From Vicugna pacos (Eukaryota; Chordata; Mammalia; Artiodactyla; Camelidae): 64,000 bases of DNA. This document shows positions 23,085 to 45,915 of the stretch, piece after piece. Below the pieces are notes generated by a model. It made no database searches. It saw only the letters and a program-made list of their open reading frames with translations, and was not told the DNA's origin. Numbering within the stretch: position 1 is the stretch's first letter; each line of letters opens with the position of its first letter. The DNA is taken from assembly GCF_048564905.1 (NCBI RefSeq), contig NC_132992.1, forward strand, positions 20,408,501 to 20,472,500. The letters are read 5' to 3'. Both the position numbers and the translations under genes were made by a program.

Positions 23085-24950
23085 ACTTGATTATCTTTGA
23101 ATGTGCGCCCCTCCTATTGCATGTGTCCATCCCCGTCCTTTTCCCTTAACTCCCCCAGCCTCAGAGTTAACTACCATTCTGAAAATTTATACCATTCCCT
23201 TGGTTTTCTTTTTCTTACTCCATATAAAGATATACTCAAATAATGCTACTTAGTTTTAGCTACTGTACATATATTTTGGGAGGACTTGCTGGGTTTTTTC
23301 TTCACTCAAAATTTTTTTGTAATTCATCCATGTTAAATTTTATAACTACAGTTTGTTCAGTTTTACCCCTGTATAGCATTCCATTATCTGACTATGTCTT
23401 ATTTATCCAACTTTAGGTTGTTTCCAGTTGTTTGCTGTTATAAACAGTGTTGCAGTAAATAGTTTCTTACACATCTATTGTAGCACATTTGGGAGAGTTT
23501 TCTCGGTAGTGGTAGAATTGCTGGGTCATAGCGCATGTACGTGTTTAACTTTATTAGAGTACTCTAGTTTTCCAAAGCTTTTTTATTAGCTTATGGTCTC
23601 ACCAGCAATGTAATCATTTCTAATTGTGTTATGTTTTGCCAACACTTGGCATAACCAGATATTTTGGCAATCTGATAGTATGGTGGATTTTAACTTGTGT
23701 TAATGTTGAACACCGTACATATATATACATGTGGATTATTTTTGTAAAGTGACTGTTCAAGTCTTTCGCCTTTTTTTTCTCCAGTGGTGTTTGCGTTTTT
23801 CTTAGTGGTCTGTAGTGTTTCATATAGTTTAGATACCTATCCTTTGTTAGAGGTGTGATGAATATATTCTAATCTGTGGCTAGTCTTTTCACTGTCATGG
23901 GGGTTCTTAATTTAACATAGTTCTAAATTTTAATGAGTTTCATTAATCAGTTCTTTGCTTTATGAATGTAATTTGTGATTTCTCCTATGTTGAGGTCATA
24001 AAAATGGTTTTATATTTTTTCCTATGATTAAAATTTTTGAGTTTTGCATGTAAGTTCTTTTCCATTGGAGCTTATATTTTTGCACAGGGTGAGGTAGGGA
24101 CCTATTTTTCCCCCCACATATTGATAATTTGTCTCAGCACCATTTTTTAAAAAAAATCCTTCCTTTACCACTGATCTGAAGTGTCTCGTGTGTGTATATA
24201 TGCATGAGTTTGTCTCTGGGCTGTACTCTGTTCCTTTGGCCTTTGTCCATCCCTGGGCCATTTCCAGTCTGTTTTAATTATAAATCTCTCATTTTATTAT
24301 TCTTCAGTATTATCTGTCATTCTCCCTCCCTATACCTCTTCCATATTTTAGGATCAGCTTGTCAAGTTTCATGAAAAACTATTCAAATTTTTAACAATTA
24401 AAGTAGGGAAGAATTGATATCTTTAGGATATTTAATCTTACTATCTATAAACATACTCTCCCCATTTTTTAAAGTTTTCATTAATTTCTTTCAATAAAAC
24501 ATAATTTTTATAATTTTTCCTTTAAAAGCTTGACATCTTTTGTTAGCTTTATATTTGGTGTGTATATTTACATTTAAATGCTGTATATATTTAAATCTGT
24601 ATATATGTATATTTAAATACTATATATTTGAATATACATAGTATATTTTTATATATTTGAATACCATGTATATTGCTATTAGATTATATATTTTTAGTTT
24701 ACATTTGTTACCAGTATAAAGAAATACACTTAACTTTTATATGTTGATATTTTTGTTCAGCAAATTTGTTAAATGCTTATTAATTCTAATAATTTCTTTT
24801 AGATTTTTTGAAGTTTCTATATAGTTAATCTATATTTGACATCAAATTAATACAATTTTGTTTCTTCTCTTCAAAACTTTATTCTTTTTACTTTTTTTCC
24901 ATGTCTTAATTTGCTGCAGGGACCTCTAGTATAATATCACCCAGAAATAG
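23085..24950 (-). mobile_element. LINE-1 fragment(s), old (minus)
   Basis: Plus-strand words 'attccattatctgactatgt', 'tagaattgctgggtcatagc' and 'tcctttgttagaggtgtgat' are complementary to the L1 ORF2 C-terminal region and its upstream part, in order. The unit is A/T rich, diverged and has no long frame. It may extend toward 25860. Confidence 0.65.
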
Positions 24951-25874
24951 CAATGGGCATCCTTATATTATTTCTGATCTTACCTGTAAAAAACCTGTAA
25001 TATCTCTCTATTAATGTGTGTCTATTTATGTATATTAAGAAAACCTTTATATCTAAGTAAAATCCCATTTTTCCCCAGCTATGATGTTTTTTAAATCATA
25101 AGTGGATATTGAAATTTTACTGCACTTATTCTAAATATATTGAGATAATATGAACCATTTCCTTTAATCCGTTACTGTAGTTAAACCACATAAATCAATT
25201 TTATTATTTTTATTATGAAATATAACATTATCATTTAACAAATAATTACAAAGCAAAATTTCTTGTAACCATCATTCAGGGCAAAAAATAAAACATTACT
25301 AGCACTCCAGAAGCTCCTGTGCCCTCTACTTGTTAGACAGTAAATATTCAGTTTATGTTTTCTTAAGAGGATACCCTAGGAAATATAATGTACATGTTTA
25401 AATTACCAAAAAAGTGTATAACTTTACCCTTCTGGGTAACAGAAGTCCACTGAATGGACTTTAACATCACTTGCCCTATACTTACATAATTGTTGTGGGT
25501 TTTTTCTTTGTTTGTTTGGTTTTTACTACACTGGCATTCATTACACTTAAGTATGCAGGCTTCTTTCTTTTTACAGAGAATTGATACATTTCCCTTGCTG
25601 TTCACTTCTCACATTGTAGGCCTTCCCTCTGCGTAAGGTGTATCATTTAGAATCTCCTTTAATGAGGATCTGACTGGTGCTGATCTCAGTTTTCATCTAA
25701 AGTGTCAATTTGCAGTCATTTTTGAAAGATATTTTTGTTGTGCATGGAATTCTAAGCAGGCAGTTGTGTCACCACATTCATGATCACTTTCTACTGTGTT
25801 CTGGATCCCACTGACATTGAGAAGTTAGCTATTGTTCCTCTGAGAAGCTGAACGTGTTTTACCATTTTTTTTTT

Positions 25875-26351
25875 AGTGAAACAAAAATATAATCAACATA
25901 GGCACAACCATATTGCACTCTGACACATGTAAGAGGTAAATATGAATTTTATATGGCAGAATGTTTCACCCACTATCACAAATTTCCATAATTCTGATAA
26001 ATATCTTTAAAAATTTTCCCAAAATTCTAAGCACAATTATAAATTGAAGGTTTCCTCTAAACATGCATAACTATCTTATTATCCAGTTTTGTGTGCAGAA
26101 GAGACAGAAGAGTTCAGATTTGATGCAGATGTTGATGTTATACATGGAATTTCCTCCTCTGCACCTCTAAGCTACCAGCGCCCCCAATACAGCTCCAGCA
26201 GACAAGTCAAACATGGAGACATAAAGTGGTATTTGTGATAACATCAGTATAATGTCTGATTTATGCACATAAAGCCTGAAAGTATATTAGTATTAAAAAG
26301 CAAGAAAACAGAATTTGGAATTAGTCCAATCCAAAAGAGACATCTTCAAAC
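25875..26351 (-). other. B2M: B2M copy 2 exon 4 (3' UTR)
   Basis: The acceptor 'ccctttTAG' precedes GTTTGAAGATG, so exon 4 begins at 26351. The UTR aligns to human and copy 1 at about 75-80 percent. At the expected poly(A) signal position I see neither AATAAA nor ATTAAA; the minus strand runs 'tttcactaaaaaaaaaatgg'. An ATTAAA appears about 200 bp further on (near 25656-25661 on the plus strand). The functional 3' end is uncertain. Confidence 0.65.
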
Positions 26352-27349
26352 CTAAAAGGGATAAAAAGGAATATTAGCAAATACATTTATTTTATTTGGA
26401 TTACACATAGCACCACCAAACTTATCTAACTTGTGCTGTATAAATCACTGTTGGTAAAAGAAGTAGCTGCAGACAATTTGCCATATCCATTAAAAAGACC
26501 ATCTCCAAATATTTATCCCACTGGCTCATCCCATTGGTTCTCCCACAACCTTAGAGGAAAGAACGCTGGTATTAAGGTTCAGATCCTGGCGCTACGACTT
26601 AGAGTAACTGTGTGACTCTGAGCAGGTCACTCAAACTCTCTGATGCTTCCTCAAATTAATTCACAGGCTAGAATGTAAAAGGAAATTTGAGTAGATTTTC
26701 AGTGCCAATGAACCCTGTGGAGTAGAAGTTCCCAGAAAAGCTGGATTATCTGTCTCCGGGCTCCAACTGAAGATGCAGAGAAGCCCAGTTCCTCCCTGAT
26801 TCATGCTGCTACAGCTCCTTGCAAGCTACATCTGTCATAGTATGTTTACACTGAGTTACAACAATCAGCTTCCATTTCCCTCCTCTATTGGACTGTGAGC
26901 TATAGAGGCAAATACAGTGCCCACACGCAAAGGAACGGTATGTCTGCAGAGCCATGTCACTCCTCTCTTCTGGCTGAATAATAAAGCAACTGCCACGCAG
27001 AGGAAGGGACCGTTCACTTTTGAAGGCCCAGAGATGCCCAATGTGGAAATAGCAGAAAAAAGAGCAAACTCTTGCAGGTGCCATGGGTAACCGCCGCCTC
27101 CGTCCTGTCACGCCACACCTGCAGCTCCTCTGTCCTCCCTTTGAGGGTCAGAGCCACACACCTTCCTCATGCCACTCCACAGAAGGAATGTGACCCCATG
27201 AGACTCTTCTTTGCCTGCTGAATTGCTACCCTCATTAATGTCCTCCAGACAATGAGGGTGGTCATATTACAGCTGTCAGTATCAGTCCCCAGGACAGTGA
27301 AATTAAAGAGGATTTTCTTAGGGCTAGAAACCCACCTCCATGCTGCTGC

Positions 27350-30300
27350 TTACTGGTCTCGATCTATAAAAAAGAAAAGGGAGAAAGAAGAAGAAAATCA
27401 GTAAGTTCTACCTTTAAATAAGGCAAGCAGAAGAGCCCTCTGTCCCTGCCCATGAATGCCTTGTTAAGAACAACCCGGTAGGGCCTAACCTTGCCTGCTA
27501 GCCTCAGATCTTCCCCCAGCCAGAGAGTTCCAGAGGAGTCCAGGATTGGACAGTGCTACCCTAACAAAGGCCTGTGCCTCCCTGAGACTCTCCTTGGTGC
27601 TAAGTATCCCTGAGGCTGTCAGGAAAGCCCAAGGAAGCCACAAGGGAAGAACAGTTCGGAGGGTGTGTGCATTTGTGCAAGTGCTGCTTCTGCTCCCTGC
27701 TCTTGCTGCAGGGAAAGCACTGTCTCAAGGACCATGCTGTGCAGAGGTCTCTCAGAAGGTGCCACCAATCAGAGCTTTACTAACATTCCCTGATCCTCCT
27801 AGGATGCAGATATTTTTATATCAAAGCAGCTTTATGCTGTGGCTCTAATTCAGATACAACTGTCAGCAGTCAAGAAAAGCACTTGAACACTTACCCCACT
27901 TAACTATCTTGGGTTCCTGGAGAGTCACATGATTCACGCGGCAGCTGTACTCATCTCTTGCGTTGGGCGTGAAGTTAGTGTGCACCAGGAGATAGAAAGA
28001 CCAGTCCTTGCTGAAAGACAGGTCAGACTGCTCCGCTTTCATCTTCTGCCCGTTCTTCAGCAAATCAATTTCAATCTGTGGTGGGTGGAACCCGGACACA
28101 TAGCAGTTCAAGAAATTTGGCTTCTCATTCTCCGCCGGGTGACGGGAGTAAACCTGAATCTTGGGAGTACCTGAGGAGTGTCAGGGAAAGAGAGATGAAA
28201 CTGCAGAGTACTTCACTTGGGGCTGCCTTGCTCTAAAGCCAGATCAGGCACCAAGCATTTAAAGCTGATCATCTATTTCTCCCAGTTCCATTTCAAATTG
28301 GGCCCAGTGAGCTTCCACTTTTCCAAAAGGCAGCCTCGATTTTGAGGGATAAACCATGACTTAGTATCTTGCCCACATAATTTCCCTACACATGCCTTTG
28401 GGCTTTTCCTGGCAGATGTCTAGTGGGATCTTTTTCTGTCACTGGACATTGTGCTGAATCTTTAAGAAGCTTTCTCCGGAGGCTCTCAAGAACTTTTCAT
28501 GGCTTCTCAGCCCCCACAGAATTCTTTATCACACATGAGTTTACATGATTTGGCTCCACTCTACTTATCAGGCTGCATTTCTCACTTCACACAGCTTCCA
28601 TAATAACCATATCAAACAACTCACATTATTGTACCCCGTTCCAGCCCCATCCATTTTTTTTTATGTTTACGCCTTTCTATTTTTGGCTCCTGCCTAGATC
28701 CACACCCATCAGACTTCTCAATATGTATTAAGTACCTCGTGCAGTGCCTGGCACACAGCATTTCTCTGCAAGTGTACGGTACTATTATTATTACCTCCTT
28801 GTTCAGAGACCTGAGAGTCAATTCAAAGTACATTCCTACAAAACACAGCCTCTTTATCCTGTCCCAAGTTTATACACCAAACCCCTATCCGATTGTGTAC
28901 CTCATTTCATGAGCTCAAAAACAAAGACACAAAACTGAAAAGTCTACAGAAGATGGCAAATACCTTAAATGAAGTAGTTGGGCTGGGTAAGATAAGAGGG
29001 AAGAGTGAGGACTGTGGCAAATGGGAGACAACTTACTCTGCATTAGGACCAAGGGGAGTAGTGCATGTGAGAATGGGATTCCTATTTCTAATTAGCGCTC
29101 TCACATGATTGCCATAGTCTGCCAGGTTGGGAGTACACATAATGCTACAGAACAGTGGCTTCCAAAGTGGGATGCATGACTAGACCATCCTCAGGGATGT
29201 GGAAAGAAAATGTTATAAGCTGTATTTCTTTATTTTTCTTCCAAAGTGAAGATAAGTGTTACTGCTACTAAATATACATACTGAGTTGTGTATAATCCAC
29301 CTTTAAATAGAAACACCTTCAAGGTACATGGTTATAAAGGGCAGCTCCTCCTCCATGTCTAGGAGGTGGTGGGGTTAGGAGGAGTACCAGGCCACTCTGA
29401 CCATACATATCTGTCTAGAAACATCCTATCATCAGAGGTAAGTCACCAGTCCCACCAAGAACTGGACTGAGAATCCCAATGAACCCTACTTTTTAAAAAT
29501 AAGTTTAAAGTGAAGATATATAGAAAGCTCTTTGCATTTTCACTTCTGATAATTCAAACATAAATGCCCCAGGAGTTAAAGCACAGGTCCATTCAGCCTG
29601 AAATTCTCTTTGAGGGAGCCAGGTGAGTTTTTGCAAGAATATCACAGTAATCTCTTCCAAGAGCAAAAGGAGCATTAGATATGCCTGGGTTTGAATCTGG
29701 CCGCAGCCAGGTACTGGTTCTGTGACTAAGGGAGTTATTTGAGTTTCTGTAACTTAACTGAAAAATTAATTTATGCCTGCCCAGAGTGAAATAAAACTCA
29801 CACAGGGAAAAGAGGAGAAAACAGACCCTCAAAGGCAATCCGCAATTCTTGTATGTCTCCCAGACATGGCCTTGTGTATCTTCCTATCTTCTAGGCGTGT
29901 ATTACTTCGGAAATTTTCAAAATAAGATAGTTTTCAATGCTAGCTTGTTATTTTTTGAAAAACTTTCATAGTCACCATCAAATACCAGTAATAGTGATGC
30001 TACATTATGCTTTATTTTGTAAATAAATTTTAAATTAAATTCCGTTTTTTCTATGTTCAAACCTGCTTCACAGAGGCTTTGTGAGAGAAAAATCTGAGGG
30101 TGCCATATATTGCGGGGGTATTTAGAACGTGCTCAAGATCCACAGTGTCCCCGACAGACTGCGTGGGTAAGCATGTTAATTACTCATCTCTAGTTTTACA
30201 ACCTTTCTCTTATTCAGAACTGAAACTAGAGACTCAGTTCATCTTGGAAAGAACCAGGCAAGGAGCCAAAGAGGAAGGCCTCTGTGAAGAAAAGGCAACA

Positions 30301-31347
30301 GGGGCCCATGACCACCCAGCTTGCTCCCAAGAATCTCACCCCAGAAGGTAGGGACGCGGTTCTGAAAAACGCACAGATTACAAAGGGCGCACACCTCCTC
30401 CAAACTCTGGTCGGGCTCCATTGTCTGCCTTTTACTCCCTGTGTGATTATGTTCCTTCAACTTTTCGTGCCTCAGTTTCCTCATCTGTGACATGCTATTA
30501 ATAAGGCATCGTGTTTACAATCTAGACGCATTTCACAGTTAAATGGCATATAGCGCAGAGCGTCCCCCGCACACAGTGAGCTGTCAATAACGAGTAGTTC
30601 TTATGATAATTATTAAATGCGACATGTAATGGGAACAAGAGAATTAACGATGTGAAGCACTTTGTAGACACCTCAAGGCATTCCACAAATTTCCCGTGGG
30701 GATTCGTCGCCGTGGTTTGGGCCCCTGTTTGGGGAAAGCACCGAGGGCAGGCGAACCTGGCGTAAGCCTGGGTAAGCTCGAGGCCCTCAGGCTCCTAACT
30801 AGGCGGAGTTGCTCGGGACTAACTTACCCCGACAGTGCCTCCCCCAAAGCCCAGGTGTTGTCTCCACGCATTCACAGCCCCCAAACCCTCGCCTTTGGGG
30901 CCCGCCTACAAGCCCTCGGCTCCAGCTGTGCCCGGAGCCAAAGGTCCCGCGAAGGAGCGGAAGAGAACCCCTCCCCCACCTCGGTTGCTCTGAAGCGTGT
31001 CAACACCCGGAAACTGTCTGGACCCACCCGGCTCGAGCCTCCCAGAGATTTCAACCCCCAGCCCCCGTCCCAGAGCAGCTGGCCTCCTGGCCTCTCACCC
31101 CGTCCCCACTCCTCGGCCAGCCAACCGCTTCCCCATCCCAAGACAAGCCCGGGGGTAGTGCACCAAGCCGGGAAGGAAACCTCGGGGAGCGGAACCGAGG
31201 TGTACAGTTAGTGCCAATAGTGCCAAATGGGTTGGGCGGGACCCGATGGGCTGGAGGGAAAGGGAGGAGGGGAAACTCACGCTGGATGGCGTCCAGGCTG
31301 GACAGCGAGAGCAGTCCGAGCAGGACCAAGAGCACCAGGCGAGCCAT
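27350..31347 (-). CDS. B2M: Beta-2-microglobulin, copy 2 (three coding exons)
   Basis: Second complete gene for the MHC class I light chain. Coding exons on the minus strand: 31347-31281 (67 bp), 28170-27895 (276 bp) and 27363-27350 (14 bp of the 28 bp exon 27363-27336). All splice sites are GT/AG, and phases match copy 1 and human. The product has 118 residues with signal peptide [20 protein letters not shown], the Ig-fold cysteine pair and the C-terminal WDRDQ. I find no base difference from copy 1 in the coding sequence. It lies about 4.1 kb from the PATL2 start codon in divergent orientation, the conserved mammalian arrangement. Only untranslated and intronic sequence would separate transcripts of the two copies. 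Confidence 0.96.
29675..29760 (+). mobile_element. MIR SINE fragment in B2M copy 2 intron 1
   Basis: 'cctgggtttgaatctggccg' with 'gttctgtgactaagggagtt'; paralogue of the copy at 8105-8190. Confidence 0.5.
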
Positions 31348-31530
31348 CGCTACAGTAGCAGCGCGGGCGGCGGAGTGAGCGCAGGGCTCCACGCTCGCAT
31401 TTATATTGCGCGTTCTCGCCGCCAATCAGAACCCTGCCCGCGCAGCCGTCACCCGTCTCCTAGCGAGCGATGCCAGAGCAGGTTAGAAAAGGGACTTCCC
31501 CGTTTTCAGTTTCGTTTTCTGATTAGTCTT
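31348..31530 (-). promoter_or_regulatory. B2M: B2M copy 2 promoter with intact kB-like site and ISRE
   Basis: Same module as copy 1: TATAAA (31400-31405), Y box (31422-31429), X2/CRE-like TGACGG (31446-31451). In addition the plus strand reads gggacttccc at 31491-31500, a match to the NF-kB consensus GGGRNNYYCC, followed by an ISRE, agtttcgttttc (31508-31519). The order TATA, Y, X, kB, ISRE matches my knowledge of the human B2M promoter. Copy 1 has lost the kB match but keeps the ISRE. Confidence 0.87.
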
Positions 31531-32880
31531 GTGATCTTTATGAAGGCATGGGTTGGACCGGGCAATTCGCTGTCTGTACATCGGCCCCCACCCCATCTCG
31601 GTTGCGCGCCCAAGCTCGGGGCACGGGCCGCCCATCGTAGAACCTCAGTCTGGACGCACCCTTGCTTTTCCAGGCAGCACCAGAAATGCGAAGGAACTTG
31701 CTGACCATGTCCCAGCTAGTTAGGAGCCTGCGATTTTCATTCAGTTACAACCCAAGAATAGGCGGTGGTTTCTGGATTCTCAAGAAAAATAGTGCAGGAA
31801 ACTCGAGGACTCCTGAGGACGGCTCAGAGAACCGTCCAAGGTGAAGGAGGACTTTCTTTCTGAATCCCTTCAGGGAAAAGTTCCTTTTTGGAAAGCCCTG
31901 TGTCAAGAAAGTCTGCCCTGTATTTTACCGCTGTTGTTTAGGTAGTTTTCACTGTTTTGTTGATTTGTGGGGAAACGACCGCTGAGTATGAAAGCAGTAA
32001 CTGCTTAGAGCATTAGAGATCATACCCGTTGAGGGACATCATTCCCTGCGAGTTACCGCCCTAGAATGGTGGTGGGCACGGTATTCGGTAAACTGAATTA
32101 ATGATTGAATGAACAAGTAAGTGAATAGGTGAATAAATTTTTGGATGTAGTAATTACCCTGTTAATTTTTTAATATAGGAAAATAAAGGCTTAGTAGTAG
32201 GTTTCAAACTGGCTTGATTCCATTGTCGTTCATGCTTCAGACACTTGGGGGAAAAGGCTCGGCAATTTCAGTGAAAATTTGGGTTGCATATGCCACGGGC
32301 TCAGCCAAAGATGTTCAATCTACAGACTCTAAGACTATCAGTGTTAGAGAGACTCGTTAAGAAAACCTATACTCCGGAGATAACATAAAAAGTTGCTGCC
32401 ATCCAGGAATCTTTTCTGAGTGAAACTGAAGAAGAGGAAGCGGACCACGGGGGCGAGAAAGGCAGAGATCATGGAAATCACCCTGGTTTGCAGTTAGGGA
32501 GTTGGGTTGTGCTTCCCCCAAAGATCACAACAAATGTCATCTGGATTTCTTTTACATATTTTTTTAGACCTTTTAATAATCCCTGTTGTGGAGTCTGCAT
32601 CTAAACTAGAGAAAGTAGAACACTCTGAACAGGCTTAATGAAAGGAGATAAAGCACAGAAAGAGCCTCAGGAAGTCCCCAGCACATAGTGAGTGATCTGT
32701 AATGTTTAACAAGTGTGCGTGTTAAACATTGATGCTGATTGATGTTATTTACCTAGTTTTGCTACCAGCTCTACCTATAACTCTCTTGAAAATGTAAGAA
32801 TAATTGTTAGGCATAAAACAGAGCTTGTATAAGTAACGATACACCTGCCCCCACCATTGTTATTTGTTTGTTGTTAGCAA

Positions 32881-35425
32881 GAATGGGGAGCCTTTACTAC
32901 ACCTGGTCCTCAAGAGACAGGAGGAGAGAGCAGATGCCAGGTCTCAGAGAGAAGGGCAATGGTTAGGAGAGGGCTGCTACACTGGAGCTCAGAGGACTCA
33001 GATGCTGAAGTTATCTGCCAGCCAGGCAGCCTCCTTTGTGTCCAGGTGCTGGTACCACTCCATCCTCTTGCTCTTGCCCTAAAGTGGTTACAACCAACTA
33101 TTAACAGTCTAAGGGGGGTGTACTATTCCTTATGATCATACTGCATTCTTTTTATACATTTATAGATATCTTTTCATTAAAATTCTATCTTAATAAATTT
33201 AATTTTAGTAAAATTCTCCAATTTGAGTGTACTATTTCCTGCAGAAACCCTCACTCATGTATGTTGTTTTAAAAAGACTAATAAAATAGGTAAACTCTGG
33301 AAAGAAGGGGGAAAGGGGATAATATATAAATAAGGTTAGAAATAAAAAGAGGGGACAAAGTATAGATACAGCATGGATTTGAAAAATAGTCTTACACTAT
33401 AATGATTTTATGCCAATAAATTTGAAAACTTATATGAAATGGACAAATTCCTGAAAGATACATAGAACAGCTTCAAGAAGAAATTGAAAACCAGAACAGA
33501 TCTGCAACCATCAAAAGAAACTGAAGTAAAGGATTAAAAATCTCCCCATGAAAGTGAATCAGTCCTTAGGTGTTTTATTCAGCAAATGTAAACATTTCTG
33601 GTGTATCTTTTATCTGATTCAACAATCCAGATAAGCTGCCTGTACTACTTATTCTATTATGGGAAATTCTAAGAAGCCCTGGGTGACATTGCCTCATTCA
33701 CTGCTGTGCCCCAAGACTAGAACAGGTTTGGCTTAAATTTAGCATGAACTATGGCAGAAAGCTAGAAAATCTAAAGGATCAGTAGACATATAAGACTTCA
33801 GGCAAAGGTAGGGGAACAAACATCTCTAGGTCCCAAGTGAAACTGCAAACAGCCAAGTGAGGGCTGTGATCTTGCAGACTGAGCCCTAGTCCACCCGCTC
33901 TGGTACTGATTGGTATAGCAGGTCTCATCAGAATGAAGATCTGTACGCAGCAAGTGGCCTAATGAACATAACAGCCTAGTGAACCATCCCTGGAACACTG
34001 AAAGTCATCATTTGGCCCTTTGATAATAATACCAGGGTAAATTATTAGGAAGTTTTTGAGAGAAACAGCTGAATGGCATTACCAAAAAGGCCTGAACCCA
34101 ATTCAGATATTTGAAAAGAGTCCCAGTAACTTTCAAGCTACTTAAAATTTTTCCCTCACCCCTGTAGTTCTGACCTACAGCAAAACTTTTGAAAAGAATT
34201 TTTTTCTTGAGAGGCACCAAGAATCAAGGCCATACAACCATGATGATGGGGCCCTAACTAGCATTTTTGATGTAAAAACATTAGCTTCATTTTTAGTTTT
34301 ATTCAGGAGTCCTACAAAGTCACATGTGGTTCAGCTGAACACAGGATGTGGGCACAGAACCCAGAATCGCTCAGGGGCTTGATGAGGCTCACATGGGTCT
34401 TAGCTGTTGCTACCAGCAGTCCTGAAGTCCTGTTTTTTGTGGGGTTTTTTTTCCTTTTCTTTTTACTCCTGAGCATCAGAACCAGTTTTCCATTACAGCA
34501 TCCAAGAAGAGATGGGATTATCTGTGTAACTCATGCAAAAGTGTTTTTACCTTGAAGGTCTGGCTTCTACATTCACAGGGGTCCCTCGTCAGTAGGAATG
34601 GGTAGCAGACTTATGCTCACAGGACCAAGTGAAGGTCAAGCATCACCAGGTGGACCTTAGATCTGGCCTGAAGTGCTGAGAACTCGGCTGCTAGGTAATC
34701 GACACAGGACCCACCCAGGGATTTCCTATCAATGTCATGGAGCAAAATTTAAGTTCCTATTAAGTGTATGAGGAAACAGGGATCCTCTTTTTAAATATCT
34801 ACTCCCAAATATCGATCCCATTAAACTGTATTCACAACCATGAATGGTTAAAAATGCTATTTATTTCTTTTGCCCTTTCAAAGGTTTTCTTTACCATAAG
34901 ATGACATTCTTACATTTCTATGAAGATGCAGTGGTTGGGGATGCTGGCTCTTTAACAGGGGAGCAGGGGAGGGGTTGGGACTCTTAAAGCCAGGGGCAAC
35001 GAGCCCACACTGGCCCAGGCTGCCATGACTAAGCTAAGGAGAAAGGACAGCCACAGTTCTGGGGTGGGTGTTGGAAGCAGGCAGCTGTGAGCCCCCTCAC
35101 TGTACAAAGATGGATGCTGGTGGTTCTGTGTGGGAGTGTTTCCCCTCCAACTCCTAGCCTTGTCCCTCATTTCTGTCCCTCTGCAGGACAACTCCTTGGA
35201 GCTGGACTAGTGAGGTCAGAGGGTGGGGGTTTGGGGCATTCTGAGAGCCCAGCATCCTACTCCTTGAGATCTGGGCCAAAACTTCTCTGACAATCTTGCT
35301 GGGGGAGACCTTGGCTATTTTGGGTGCAGGGCCATTCTTACTGAGGACAGTGTCTCAGGGTATCTTCACTATCCTAGGTTAAGCTTCTAGAGGCTGACAG
35401 TGCTCTCTCACCAGAGGAAACAGCC
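32881..35425. other. B2M-PATL2 intergenic region
   Basis: 33255-33545 contains a plus-strand L1 ORF2 scrap encoding residues like 'YANKFENLYEMDKFLKDT'. The rest (33560-35400) shows no gene I recognise. Untranslated PATL2 exons may lie here. The acceptor 'ctctctcaccag' at about 35403-35414 just before the PATL2 start codon implies at least one upstream non-coding exon. Confidence 0.5.

Positions 35426-45915
<10,490 letters not shown>

Larger units (their letters stand above)
25872..32880. repeat. Segmental duplication, B2M unit copy 2
   Basis: Right-hand 7.0 kb copy of the B2M unit, collinear with 4311-11450. On the left the match ends at a run of ten T (25865-25874), exactly where the B2M 3' UTR ends. 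On the right it fades near 32880, about 2.5 kb before PATL2. This copy lies next to intact PATL2, so it holds the ancestral neighbourhood. Confidence 0.93.

Noticed and set aside
30696-31704. Several overlapping open frames of 120-190 codons around B2M copy 2 exon 1
   Set aside because: They reflect the G+C-rich CpG island, where stop codons are rare. The copy 1 counterpart does not preserve the frames.
33560-34560. Possible decayed DNA transposon between B2M copy 2 and PATL2
   Set aside because: I could not find terminal repeats or a family-specific core, so it is left as unassigned.
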